Origin: Neoroseomonas alkaliterrae
GTDB taxonomy: Bacteria; Pseudomonadota; Alphaproteobacteria; Acetobacterales; Acetobacteraceae
DNA length: 64,000 nt
Reading direction: 5' to 3'
Assembly: GCF_014199195.1 (NCBI RefSeq)
Contig: NZ_JACIJE010000001.1
Coordinates: 186,001 to 250,000, forward strand
The position numbers and the translations under genes were made by a program. Below are positions 49,327-59,004 of this stretch, piece after piece (the first letter of the stretch is position 1; each line of letters begins with the position of its first letter). The notes below the pieces were generated by a model, which worked only from the letters and a program-made list of their open reading frames with translations, ran no database searches and was not told the DNA's origin.

Positions 49327-50526
49327 ATGACGGAGCCGGCCTGGCGCGCCCTGTTCCGCGAAGCCGATTTCCGCAGGCTCTGGACCGCGGGCCTCTGCGT
49401 CTTCGTCGTCCGCTGGCTGGAGACCCTCGCGATCGGCGTCTTCGCCTACAACGCGACGGGCTCGGCCTTCGTCGTCGCGATGCTGCTCATGCTGCGGATC
49501 CTGCCGATGGGGCTGTTCGGCGCCTTCCTCGGGGCGGTGGCCGAACGCATGGACCGGCGCGCGGCGCTGCTCGCCGTCATCCTCTCGCAGGTGGCGACCT
49601 CGGCGGCGGTGGCGCTGCTCGCGCTCGCCGGCGCGGTCGAGGTCTGGCACCTCGCGCTCGCCTCCTTCATGAACGGCATCGCCTGGGCGTCCGACAATCC
49701 CGTGCGCCGGGCGATGATCGGCCAGGTTGCCGGGCTGGCGCGCATGGGTGTGGCGATGTCGGTGGATGTCGGCACCAACAATGCGAGCCGCATGGCGGGC
49801 CCCGTGCTGGGCGGCGCGGTGCTTGCGGCCATCGGGCTGGACGGGGCCTTCATGCTCTCGGTCCTGCTCTACATCCCAGCCGTGGTCGCGGTGCTGCGCC
49901 TGCCCGCCACGCCGCCCGCGCGGGAGACGGCGGCGCCGCCCGTGCTCGCCAGCATCGCCGAGGGCTTCGGCTTCCTGCGCCGCGAGCCCCGGCTGGTCGG
50001 CACGCTGCTCGTCACGCTGCTGTTCAATCTCTTCGGCTGGCCCTTCACCGCCATGATCCCGGTGCTCGGCCAGGACCGGCTCGGCCTCGGTCCCACCGGC
50101 ATCGGCATCCTCGCCAGCATGGACGGCATCGGCGCCTTCCTCGGCGCGGTGGCGATCGCGCTGCTGGCGCGGCCGGGCCAGTATCGCGCCATCTATCTTG
50201 GCGGCACGGCGCTCTACTTCGCGATGCTCACGGTCTTCGCGCTGTCCCGCGACCCGCTGCTCGCGGGCGCCGCGCTGATGCTGACCGGCCTGGGCGGCGC
50301 GGGCTTCGCGATCATGCAGCCGACGCTCGTCTTCCTCGCGACGCCGCCCGAGATGCGCAGCCGCGTGCTCGGCCTGCTCTCGGTCTGCATCGGCCTGGGG
50401 CCGGCGGGGTTCCTGCTGCTCGGAGGCCTTGCGGAACTCCTCGGCGCCTCGGCCGCGACCGCGGCCATGGGGCTGTGCGGCCTGGCCGCGCTGGCCCTCG
50501 CGCGCCCCTGGTGGCGCCGCATCTGA
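49327..50526 (+). CDS. MFS transporter
   Basis: Major facilitator superfamily protein of 399 residues with about twelve hydrophobic helices. Typical elements are FRRLWTAGLCVFVVRWLETLAIGVFAYNATGSAF, GAVAERMDRRAALLAVILSQ (the loop 2-3 motif A region) and the central charged loop before LVGTLLVTLLFNLFGWPF. It belongs to the enterobactin-exporter-like/MFS_3 group by overall look. Substrate unknown. Gene follows the TRAP permease by 28 bases. Confidence 0.9.
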   Translation: MTEPAWRALFREADFRRLWTAGLCVFVVRWLETLAIGVFAYNATGSAFVVAMLLMLRILPMGLFGAFLGAVAERMDRRAALLAVILSQVATSAAVALLALAGAVEVWHLALASFMNGIAWASDNPVRRAMIGQVAGLARMGVAMSVDVGTNNASRMAGPVLGGAVLAAIGLDGAFMLSVLLYIPAVVAVLRLPATPPARETAAPPVLASIAEGFGFLRREPRLVGTLLVTLLFNLFGWPFTAMIPVLGQDRLGLGPTGIGILASMDGIGAFLGAVAIALLARPGQYRAIYLGGTALYFAMLTVFALSRDPLLAGAALMLTGLGGAGFAIMQPTLVFLATPPEMRSRVLGLLSVCIGLGPAGFLLLGGLAELLGASAATAAMGLCGLAALALARPWWRRI

Positions 50527-50585
50527 TCCCTTCCCGCCGCTGCCGTAATCGGGGAGGCTGCGATCCGGCGCCAGGAGGGACCGAG

Positions 50586-51065
50586 ATGGAAGGCTTGCTG
50601 CCCGCGGCGCGCGCGATCGGGGCGCGCCTGAAGGCCCGGGGCGAGACGGTCGCCGTGGCCGAGAGTTCCGCCGGCGGGCTCATCGCCGCCGCGCTGCTCG
50701 CCGTGCCGGGGGCTTCGGCCTACATGCTCGGCGGGGCGGTGGTCTATACGCGCGCGGCGCGCGAGGGGCTGCTCGGCATCACCGAGGCCGACATGGCGGG
50801 GATGCGCTCCGCGTCGGAAGCCTATGCGCTGCTGATGGCCCGCCGGGTGCGCGAACGTCTCGGCGCGGACTGGGGCTTCGCCGAGACCGGCGCCGCCGGC
50901 CCCGCGGGCAACCGCTACGGGGATGCGGCGGGGCATGCCTGCCTCGCCGTCTCCGGGCCGGTCGAGCGCGTGGTCACGGTCGCGACCGGCATGGCCGGGC
51001 GGGAGGCCAACATGCGCGCCTTCGCCGCCGCCCTGTTCCGCCTGGCGGCGGAGGCGCTCGACTGA
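50586..51065 (+). CDS. CinA C-terminal family (nicotinamide-nucleotide amidase)
   Basis: Single-domain CinA/PncC-like protein of 159 residues. The motif VAVAESSAGGLIAAALLAVPGAS holds the nucleophile Ser region, and GGAVVYTRAAREGLLGI and AETGAAGPAGNRYGDAAGHA complete the signature. PncC deamidates nicotinamide mononucleotide to NaMN in NAD recycling. It is preceded by AGGAGGGACCG before the ATG. Confidence 0.88.
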   Translation: MEGLLPAARAIGARLKARGETVAVAESSAGGLIAAALLAVPGASAYMLGGAVVYTRAAREGLLGITEADMAGMRSASEAYALLMARRVRERLGADWGFAETGAAGPAGNRYGDAAGHACLAVSGPVERVVTVATGMAGREANMRAFAAALFRLAAEALD

Positions 51066-51129
51066 GCCGGGGCTTGCGCGAAGCCCGCCGCGGCCCGACC
51101 CTCCTTCCCGTACAGCCAGGGGACGCAAG

Positions 51130-51978
<849 letters not shown>

Positions 51979-51982
51979 GGCG

Positions 51983-53161
51983 GTGTTCGCCCCCTTCATC
52001 CTGGCGCTGCGCGCCGCCGGCGTGCCGGCCTCGATCACCGAGTATCTCGCGCTGCTGCGGGCGATGAAGGAAGGCGTGGCGAATTTCAGCGTGGATGATT
52101 TCTACCACCTCTCCCGCGCCGCGCTGGTCAAGGACGAGCGCCACCTCGACCGCTTCGACCGCGTCTTCGGGGAGGTCTTCAAGGGCCTGGAGACGCCGCA
52201 GGGCGAGGCCCCCCGCGAATTGCCCTCCGAATGGCTGCGCAAGCTTGCTGAGAAGGTGCTGACACCGGAGGAGATGGAGCAGATCAAGGCGCTCGGCGAT
52301 TTCGAGACGCTGATGGAGACGCTGCGGCAGCGCCTGGCCGAGCAGAAGGGCCGCCACCAGGGCGGTTCGAAATGGATCGGCACCGCCGGCACCTCGCCCT
52401 TCGGCGCCTACGGCTACAACCCCGAGGGCGTACGCATCGGCCAGGCGGAATCCCGCCACCGCCGCGCGGTGAAGGTGTGGGACCAGCGCCAGTTCCGCGA
52501 CCTCGACGAGGACGAGGCGCTGTCCTCGCGCAACATGAAGGTGGCGCTGCGCCGCCTGCGCCGCTTCGCGCGCACGGGTGCCGCGACCGAGCTCGACCTG
52601 CCGGGGACCATCGGCGCGACGGCGCGCAACGGCGGCTCGCTCGACCTGCACATGGTCCCCGAGCGGCACAACGCGGTGAAGGTACTGCTGCTGATGGACA
52701 TCGGCGGCTCCATGGACGACCACATCCGCATCTGCCAGGAGCTGTTCACCGCCGCGCGCTCCGAGTTCAAGCACCTCGAGTTCTGGTATTTCCACAACTG
52801 CCCCTATGAGCGCCTCTGGCGCACCAATCGCCGCCGGCGGGAGACGGAGCGGCCCACGCTCGAAGTGCTGCGCACCTACGGCCCCGACTGGCGGCTCGTG
52901 CTGGTCGGCGACGCCACGATGAGCCCCTACGAGATCATCCAGCCCGGCGGCTCCGTGGAGCACTGGAACGAGGAGGCCGGCCAGGTCTGGATGGGCCGCC
53001 TGACGCGCCACTTCCGCAAGGCCGCCTGGCTCAACCCGGTGGAGCAGGCGCATTGGCGCTACACCCAGTCCATCACCATCATGCAGCGGCTGATGGAGAA
53101 CCGGATGTATCCGCTGACGCTCGCCGGGCTCGAGGCGATGGCGCGCGAACTCGCGCGCTGA
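51983..53161 (+). CDS. VWA-domain protein, CoxE-like
   Basis: Protein of 392 residues. The N-terminal ~200 residues are helical (LRAAGVPASITEYLALLRAMKEGVANFSVDDFYHLSRAALVKDERHLDRFD), followed by a VWA domain with MIDAS-like sequence LLLMDIGGSMDDHI. The canonical DxSxS is DIGGS, so the first serine is replaced by Gly. Later GDATMSPYE supplies a second metal region. It is the partner of the preceding MoxR ATPase, as CoxE is for CoxD. The start is GTG at 51983, just after the moxR stop. Confidence 0.9.
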   Translation: MFAPFILALRAAGVPASITEYLALLRAMKEGVANFSVDDFYHLSRAALVKDERHLDRFDRVFGEVFKGLETPQGEAPRELPSEWLRKLAEKVLTPEEMEQIKALGDFETLMETLRQRLAEQKGRHQGGSKWIGTAGTSPFGAYGYNPEGVRIGQAESRHRRAVKVWDQRQFRDLDEDEALSSRNMKVALRRLRRFARTGAATELDLPGTIGATARNGGSLDLHMVPERHNAVKVLLLMDIGGSMDDHIRICQELFTAARSEFKHLEFWYFHNCPYERLWRTNRRRRETERPTLEVLRTYGPDWRLVLVGDATMSPYEIIQPGGSVEHWNEEAGQVWMGRLTRHFRKAAWLNPVEQAHWRYTQSITIMQRLMENRMYPLTLAGLEAMARELAR

Positions 53162-53177
53162 GAACGAGGAAACGACC

Positions 53178-54377
53178 ATGGACGTGAAGCCCCGCCTGCC
53201 ACGCGGCCGCCAGTTCTTCGCCAATCCGGGCCCGACCAACATCCCCGATTCCATCCTGCACGCGGTCGCGCATGTCACGGTGGACTTCAACGACCCGGCC
53301 TTCCTCGCCGTCTATGACCGCTGCGTGGCGGGGCTGAAGCGCGTGCTGCGCACGGAGCAGTCGGTGTTCATGTACACCGGCTCCGGCCATGCCGCCTGGG
53401 AAGCCTCGATGGTGAACCTCTTCTCGCCCGGCGACACGCTGCTGGTGATCGAGAGCGGCTATTTCTCCGAGAACTGGGCGAGGATGGCGCAGGATCTCGG
53501 CCTCGTGGTCCGCAGCGTCGCGGCGGACTGGCGGCGCGGCGCCGAGATCGGCGCCGTCGAGGCCGCGCTCGCCGCCGATGCGGCGCACGAGATCAAGGCG
53601 GTCTGCGCAGTGCACAACGAGACCGCGACCGGCATGGTCCTGCCGCTGCCCGCGATCCGCGCCGCGATGGATGCCGCCGGGCATCCCGCGCTGCTGCTCG
53701 CCGACACCATCTCTTCCCTCGGCTCGCTCGATTTCCGCATGGACGAATGGGGCGTGGATGTCGCGGTGGGCGGCAGCCAGAAGGGGCTGATGCTGCCCAC
53801 CGGGATGTCCTTCACCGGCGTCTCGGCCAGGGCGATGGCGGCGCACGCCACCTCCCGCCTGCCGAAATCCTACTTCAACTGGACCAACATGCTGGCGCGC
53901 CGGCACCGCTCCTTCGTCGGCACCGTGCCGACCTCGCTCTTCTACGGCCTCGAGGAATCGCTGCGGCTGATCGAGGAGGAGGGGCTCGAGCAGGTCTTCG
54001 CCCGCCATGCGCGGCTCGCGGAGGCGGTGCGCCGCTGCGTGCGGCACTGGTCGGGCAATGACGGGCCCCAGCTCTTCTGCCTCTCGCCCGATCGGTATTC
54101 CGATTCCGTCACCGCCATCCTGCTGCCGGAGGGCCACGACGCCGAACGGGTGCGCCGCATCGCGCTCGAGGCCTTCAACGTCTCCCTCGGCGGCGGGCTC
54201 GGGCGGCTCGGCGGCAAGGTGTTCCGCATCGGCCATCTGGGCGACCTGAACGAGCCGATGATCCTCGGCACGCTGGCCTCGGTCGAGATGGCGCTGCGCC
54301 TGGCCGGCGTGCCGCACAATCCGGGCGGCGTGGCGGCGGCGATGGACTGGCTGGCCGAGGCCGCCGGCCAGGGCTGA
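53178..54377 (+). CDS. Class V aminotransferase (serine/alanine--glyoxylate type)
   Basis: PLP enzyme of 399 residues that transfers an amino group to glyoxylate or a similar acceptor. Features: FFANPGPTNIPDSILHA at the N terminus typical of the AGT/SGAT group, MYTGSGHAAWEASMVNLF, the PLP ring Asp in LLADTISSLGSLDF and the Schiff-base Lys202 in GGSQKGLMLP. GAGGAAACG lies upstream of the ATG. It follows the VWA gene by 16 bases. Serine-glyoxylate activity would link it to photorespiratory-like or C1 metabolism, but substrates are inferred. Confidence 0.9.
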   Translation: MDVKPRLPRGRQFFANPGPTNIPDSILHAVAHVTVDFNDPAFLAVYDRCVAGLKRVLRTEQSVFMYTGSGHAAWEASMVNLFSPGDTLLVIESGYFSENWARMAQDLGLVVRSVAADWRRGAEIGAVEAALAADAAHEIKAVCAVHNETATGMVLPLPAIRAAMDAAGHPALLLADTISSLGSLDFRMDEWGVDVAVGGSQKGLMLPTGMSFTGVSARAMAAHATSRLPKSYFNWTNMLARRHRSFVGTVPTSLFYGLEESLRLIEEEGLEQVFARHARLAEAVRRCVRHWSGNDGPQLFCLSPDRYSDSVTAILLPEGHDAERVRRIALEAFNVSLGGGLGRLGGKVFRIGHLGDLNEPMILGTLASVEMALRLAGVPHNPGGVAAAMDWLAEAAGQG

Positions 54378-54434
54378 GCCCCGCCTTGCGCCCGCGCAAG
54401 CCTTCGCGGTGCCATCCGCGCTAGACTGCGCATC

Positions 54435-56282
54435 ATGAAGAAGCCCCGCCAGACCCGCCGCGCGGCGAACGCCGCGCCGGCGCCTGCACCGGCGCCCGTG
54501 GCGCCGCCCGCGCCGCACCCGCCTGCCGCCACGCCGCCGCAGCCCGCCGAGGCGCGTCTCGGCCCCACCTTCCACACCTTCGACCGTGCGCTGCGCGCGG
54601 CCGAGGCGCGGCTGACGCAGGGCCTCTCGCCCACCGCGATCAGCGGCGCCTGGCTCGACTGGGCGGTGCACCTCGCCCGCGCGCCCGGCAAGCGCATGGA
54701 ACTCGCCGCCCGCGCATGGATCCAGGGGCTGCGCTGGCTGCTCTGGCTGCGCCATGCGATGGGCGACGGCGCGCCGCCGCCGCTCGTGCAGCCCACCAAC
54801 GGCGACGCGCGCTTCGCCGGCGAGGCATGGCGCGCCTTCCCCTACAACGCCCTCGCCCAGGCGCATCTGCTGACCGAGTCCTGGTGGATGGAGGCGACGC
54901 GCGGCGTGCCCGGCCTGTCGCGCCGGCACGCCGACCAGGTCGCCTTCATGATGCGGCAGATGACGGACATCCTCTCGCCCTCGAACCTGCCCTGGATCAA
55001 TCCCGCCATCGCGCAGCGCACCGCCGCCGAGGCCGGGATGAACCTGGTGCGCGGCGCGGGGAACTGGCTCGACGACATCGAGCGCGCGCTGTCCGGCGCG
55101 CCGCCGCCCGGCACCGAGAAGTTCCGCCCCGGCCACGAGGTCGCCGTCACCCCGGGCCGCGTGGTCTTCCGCAACGACCTGATGGAGCTGATCCAGTACG
55201 CACCCGCCACGCCGAAGGTGCAGGCCGAGCCGGTGCTGATCGTGCCGGCCTGGATCATGAAGTACTACATCCTCGACCTCAGCCCGGAGAACTCGCTGGT
55301 GCGCTGGCTGGTGGCGCAGGGCTTCACGGTCTTCATGGTCTCCTGGAAGAACCCCGATGCGCGGGACCGCGAGACGGGGCTCGACGACTACCGCCGCAAG
55401 GGCGTGATGGCCGCGCTCGACGCCGTCTCGGCCATCCTGCCGGACAGGCGCATCCATGGCTGCGGCTACTGCCTGGGCGGGACCATCCTCGCGATCGCCG
55501 CGGCGACCATGGCGCGCGACGGCGACAACCGGCTCGCCTCCCTCACGCTCTTCGCCGCGCAGACCGACTTCGCCGAGGCCGGGGAGCTGATGCTCTTCGT
55601 GGACGAGAGCCAGCTCTCCTTCCTCGAGGACATGATGTGGGACCGCGGCTACCTCGACACCCACCAGATGTCCGGCGCCTTCCAGGCGCTGCGCTCGAAC
55701 GAGCTCGTCTGGTCGCGGCTGATCCGCGACTACGTGCTCGGCGAGCGGAACGGCATGACCGACCTTCTCGCCTGGAACAGCGACCAGACGCGCATGCCCG
55801 CGCGCATGCACGCCGAATACCTGCGCGGCCTTTTCCTCGAGAACCGGCTGACGGCGGGCCGCTTCGCGGTGGAGGGGCGCGTCATCGCGCTCTCGGACAT
55901 CAGCGCGCCGATCTTCGCGGTCGGCACGCTGAAGGACCACATCGCGCCCTGGCGCTCGGTCTACAAGATCTCGCTGTTCAGCGACACCGACGTGACCTTC
56001 GTGCTCACCTCGGGCGGGCACAACGCGGGCATCGTCAGCCCGCCGGGCAAGGACGGACGGCACTTCCGCATGATGACGCGCAGCCATGACGAGCGCTACC
56101 TCGACCCCGATTCCTGGGCCGCCATCGCGCCGCAGCAGGAAGGCTCCTGGTGGCCCGCCTGGGCGGAGTGGCTGCGCGCGGCCGGCAGCGCTGAGCAGAC
56201 GGTCCCGCCGCCCATGGGCGCGCCCGCGCGCGGGCTGCCGCCGCTCGAGGATGCGCCCGGCACCTACGTGCTGATGAAGTGA
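54435..56282 (+). CDS. phaC: Class I polyhydroxyalkanoate synthase PhaC
   Basis: Polymerises 3-hydroxyacyl-CoA into PHA granules. 615 residues, the class I size. The lipase-like box is GYCLGG with catalytic Cys346; the C-terminal SGGHNAGI holds the catalytic His and GTLKDHIAPW the Asp region. WIMKYYILDLSPENSLVRWLVAQGFTVFMVSWKNPD is diagnostic of PhaC. The first ~40 residues are a Pro/Ala-rich disordered tail. It provides carbon storage in the same region as acyl-CoA enzymes and is followed 6 bases later by a CYTH gene. No phaA/phaB is in view. Confidence 0.95.
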   Translation: MKKPRQTRRAANAAPAPAPAPVAPPAPHPPAATPPQPAEARLGPTFHTFDRALRAAEARLTQGLSPTAISGAWLDWAVHLARAPGKRMELAARAWIQGLRWLLWLRHAMGDGAPPPLVQPTNGDARFAGEAWRAFPYNALAQAHLLTESWWMEATRGVPGLSRRHADQVAFMMRQMTDILSPSNLPWINPAIAQRTAAEAGMNLVRGAGNWLDDIERALSGAPPPGTEKFRPGHEVAVTPGRVVFRNDLMELIQYAPATPKVQAEPVLIVPAWIMKYYILDLSPENSLVRWLVAQGFTVFMVSWKNPDARDRETGLDDYRRKGVMAALDAVSAILPDRRIHGCGYCLGGTILAIAAATMARDGDNRLASLTLFAAQTDFAEAGELMLFVDESQLSFLEDMMWDRGYLDTHQMSGAFQALRSNELVWSRLIRDYVLGERNGMTDLLAWNSDQTRMPARMHAEYLRGLFLENRLTAGRFAVEGRVIALSDISAPIFAVGTLKDHIAPWRSVYKISLFSDTDVTFVLTSGGHNAGIVSPPGKDGRHFRMMTRSHDERYLDPDSWAAIAPQQEGSWWPAWAEWLRAAGSAEQTVPPPMGAPARGLPPLEDAPGTYVLMK

Positions 56283-56288
56283 GCGCCG

Positions 56289-56756
56289 ATGGGCATTGAG
56301 ATCGAGCGCCGCTTCCTGGTGCGCGGCGGGTCCTGGCGCGACGCCGCCACCGGCGCGCGGCGGCTCCGCCAGGGCTACCTCGCGCGGGAAGGCGGCGTGA
56401 CCGTGCGCCTGCGCCTCGAGCCCGGCGCGGCGCGGCTGACGATCAAGGGCCCTGGCGGGCTGGTGCGCCCGGAATACGACTACCCGCTGCCGCCGCAGGA
56501 GGCGGCGGAGATGCTCGAGCGCCTCTGCACCGGCCGCCGCCTCGACAAGACGCGCCACGACGTGCCGCATGGCGGGCTGATGTGGGAGGTGGACGTGTTC
56601 GAAGGCCCGCTCGCCGGCCTCGTCATCGCGGAGGTCGAACTCCCGCATCCCGGCCATCGGCTGGTCCTGCCCTGCTGGGCCGGGCGCGAGGTCACCGAGG
56701 ATCCGCGCTATGCGACTGCGGCGCTCGCCTCTGCCGCGGCGCCGCCCGAGGGGTGA
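56289..56756 (+). CDS. CYTH domain protein (triphosphatase-like)
   Basis: 155-residue CYTH tunnel-fold protein. It begins MGIEIERRFLV, the ExExK family signature with Arg in place of Lys, and continues with alternating charged strands (VTVRLRLEPGAARLTIKGPG, YDYPLPPQEAAEM, WEVDVFEGPLAGLVIAEVELP). Members hydrolyse inorganic triphosphate or act as adenylate cyclases; the bacterial short forms are usually triphosphatases. It is the last gene of the phaC unit. Confidence 0.88.
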   Translation: MGIEIERRFLVRGGSWRDAATGARRLRQGYLAREGGVTVRLRLEPGAARLTIKGPGGLVRPEYDYPLPPQEAAEMLERLCTGRRLDKTRHDVPHGGLMWEVDVFEGPLAGLVIAEVELPHPGHRLVLPCWAGREVTEDPRYATAALASAAAPPEG

Positions 56757-56781
56757 CGGATCGCGGCCGCCGCCCTAGGCT
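56753..56781 (+). promoter_or_regulatory. Candidate promoter of the acyl-CoA synthetase gene
   Basis: GTGACG (56753-56758) and TAGGCT (56776-56781) with 17-base spacing, placed at the end of the CYTH gene. AAGGAA follows before the ATG at 56830. Weak -35 element. Confidence 0.3.
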
Positions 56782-56829
56782 TCGCGCGCCGGCCAGCAGA
56801 CGCCGGGAGGAAGCGAGGGAAGGAACCGC

Positions 56830-58965
56830 ATGAGTGCCACGCGCCGCGCCGTCTATCGCCACGCGGAGATGGGCCGCCTCTTCGATCCCGCCTCCATCGC
56901 CGTGATCGGCGCGAGCCCCCGTCCGGGCTCCTTCGCGGACCGCACCATCCAGGCGCTGAAGGACTATACGGGCCGGCTCTACCTCGTGAATGCGCGCTAC
57001 GAGACGATCGGCGAGCGACCCTGCTTCCCCTCCGTCGCCGCGCTGCCCGAGGTGCCGGATTGCTGCATCGTCGTCGCCGCCAAGGACGCGGTGGAGGAGA
57101 TCGCGACCGACTGCGCCAGGGCGGGCGTCGGCGGCATCATGATCTACGCCTCCGGCTTCGCCGAAACGGGGCGGGAGGCCGACATCGCCGCGCAGCAGCG
57201 CCTCGCCGCCATCGGACGCGAGGCGGGCATGCGCATCGTCGGGCCGAACTGCATCGGCATGCTGAACTTCCGCACCCGGGCGGGGGTCACCTTCATGATC
57301 CCGCCGCCGATGGAAGCGCCGCTGCCCCATGCCATCGGCATCGTCAGCCAGTCCGGCGCGCTCGGCTTCTCGCTGGCGCAGGCGGTGATGCGCGGCGTCT
57401 CGGTCAGCCACCTGCTGACCACCGGGAACTCCTCGGATGTGGACGTGGCGGACTGCGTATCCTTCCTCGCCGATGATCCGAACTGCGCGGCGATCGCCTG
57501 CGTGTTCGAGGGCATGCCGGAACCGCTCCGCTTCATCCAGGCGGCCGAGGTGGCCGATCGCGCGAACAAGCCGCTGGTGGTCTTCAAGCTCGGCACGGGT
57601 GAGGCGGGCGCGGCGGCGGCGATGTCGCACACCGGTTCGCTGGCCGGCGAGACGGCCGCCTACATGGCCGCCTTCGAGCGTGGCGGGGCGGTGGTGGTGA
57701 AGGATTTCGAGGCGCTGGTGGAGACCGCCTGCTTCCTCGCCAAGGCGCCGGCACCAAAGGCGCGCGGCGTGGCGGTCGTCGCCGTCTCGGGCGGGGCGGC
57801 CATCATGTCCGCCGACAAGGCCGAGGCGCATGGCGTGCCCCTGCCCCAGCCCTCCCCGCCCGTGCGGCAGATCCTGGAATCGCGCATCCCGGATTTCGGC
57901 TCGGCCCGCAACCCGTGCGACGTGACGGCGCAGGTCGCGAACGACCCCGAGAGCCTGACCGTCTGCGCCGGCGCGATGCTCGGCGAGGAGCATTACGGCG
58001 CGCTGATCTACGCGCAGATCTATTCCACCGAACTCTCGGCCAAGCGTCCGGCGGAACTGGCGGCGATCGCGGAGAAGGCCGGCAAGCCGATCTGCGTGGT
58101 CTGGACGACGGAATGGCTGGAGGGATTCGGCTCGAAGGAAGCCGAGCAGAACCCGCGCATCGGCCTGTTCCGCTCGATGGACCGCTGCTTCGCCGCGCTC
58201 GCGCACTGGCATGCGCGGCAGGCGCGCCGCGCCGCGGGGCCGCGCCGCTACACGCGCCTGTCGCGGCCCGAGGCGGCGGCCGAGGCCGCGGCGCTGATCG
58301 CCGCCGCCCAGGACCGCACACTGACCGAGCGCGAGGCCAAGGCGGTGCTCGCCGCCTACGGCGTGCCGGTGGTGCCGGAGAGGCTGACGCAGTCCGAGGA
58401 GGAGGCGGTCGCCGCCGCGACCGGCTTCGGCTTCCCCGTCGCCATGAAGGTCGAAAGCCCCGACCTGCCGCACAAGACCGAGGCCGGCGTGATCCGCCTG
58501 CGCCTCAAGGACGCGGCGGAGGTGCGCGAGGCCTACCGCGCCGTCATGGCGAATGCGAAGCGCCACGCGCCGGATGCGCGCATCAACGGCGTGCTGGTGC
58601 AGCCCATGGCGAAGCCGGGCGTGGAGGTGATGGTCGGCGGCCGCGTGGACCCGCTGATGGGCCCGCTGATCGTCGCCGGCCTCGGCGGCGTGCTGGTCGA
58701 GCTGATGCGCGATTCCGCCCTCGCGCTGGCGCCCGTGACACCCGCCGAGGCGCGCGCGATGTTCGAGCGCCTGCGCGGGCGCGCCGCGCTGGAAGGCTTC
58801 CGCGGCGCGCCGGCGGCGGATCTCGACGTGCTGGCCGGGATCGTGGTGCGGCTGTCGGAGTTCGTGGCGGACCAGCGCGACCGGATCGCGGAACTCGACG
58901 TCAACCCGCTGATCGTCGCGGGGTCCGAGGCGGTGGCGGTGGATGCGCTGATCGTCCGTGCCTGA
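56830..58965 (+). CDS. ADP-forming acetate/acyl-CoA synthetase family protein
   Basis: Single-chain NDP-forming acyl-CoA synthetase of 711 residues. Domain order: CoA-binding Rossmann domain (IAVIGASPRPGSFADRTIQALKDY), succinyl-CoA ligase-like domains with IGIVSQSGALGFSLAQAVMRG and the motif AAMSHTGSLAGETAAYMAAF bearing the phosphorylatable His, then an ATP-grasp domain (FPVAMKVESPDLPHKTEAGVIRLRLKDAAEV). It converts acyl-CoA plus ADP and Pi to acid plus ATP or the reverse. Here it could activate or salvage small organic acids; substrate unknown. Confidence 0.92.
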   Translation: MSATRRAVYRHAEMGRLFDPASIAVIGASPRPGSFADRTIQALKDYTGRLYLVNARYETIGERPCFPSVAALPEVPDCCIVVAAKDAVEEIATDCARAGVGGIMIYASGFAETGREADIAAQQRLAAIGREAGMRIVGPNCIGMLNFRTRAGVTFMIPPPMEAPLPHAIGIVSQSGALGFSLAQAVMRGVSVSHLLTTGNSSDVDVADCVSFLADDPNCAAIACVFEGMPEPLRFIQAAEVADRANKPLVVFKLGTGEAGAAAAMSHTGSLAGETAAYMAAFERGGAVVVKDFEALVETACFLAKAPAPKARGVAVVAVSGGAAIMSADKAEAHGVPLPQPSPPVRQILESRIPDFGSARNPCDVTAQVANDPESLTVCAGAMLGEEHYGALIYAQIYSTELSAKRPAELAAIAEKAGKPICVVWTTEWLEGFGSKEAEQNPRIGLFRSMDRCFAALAHWHARQARRAAGPRRYTRLSRPEAAAEAAALIAAAQDRTLTEREAKAVLAAYGVPVVPERLTQSEEEAVAAATGFGFPVAMKVESPDLPHKTEAGVIRLRLKDAAEVREAYRAVMANAKRHAPDARINGVLVQPMAKPGVEVMVGGRVDPLMGPLIVAGLGGVLVELMRDSALALAPVTPAEARAMFERLRGRAALEGFRGAPAADLDVLAGIVVRLSEFVADQRDRIAELDVNPLIVAGSEAVAVDALIVRA

Positions 58966-58973
58966 GCCGCCGG

Positions 58974-58997
58974 GCGGGGGAGGGCGCCCTCCCCCGC
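58974..58997. terminator. Perfect 24-base GC palindrome between convergent genes
   Basis: Two 12-base arms meet without a loop; the left arm is GCGGGGGAGGGC and the right its exact complement. It lies 8 bases after the acyl-CoA synthetase stop and 7 bases after the stop of the opposing binding-protein gene, so it could serve both. No T-run. The core GGGAGGGC resembles the hairpin at 60488-60510. Confidence 0.5.
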
Positions 58998-59004
58998 GCC
59001 GCGC

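Noticed and set aside
53079..56657. Minus-strand open frame of 1192 codons opposite the aminotransferase, PhaC and CYTH genes
   Set aside because: It mirrors three well-supported plus-strand genes, has no family motif, and is rich in His/Arg/Gly/Ala as expected for the antisense frame of high-GC genes.
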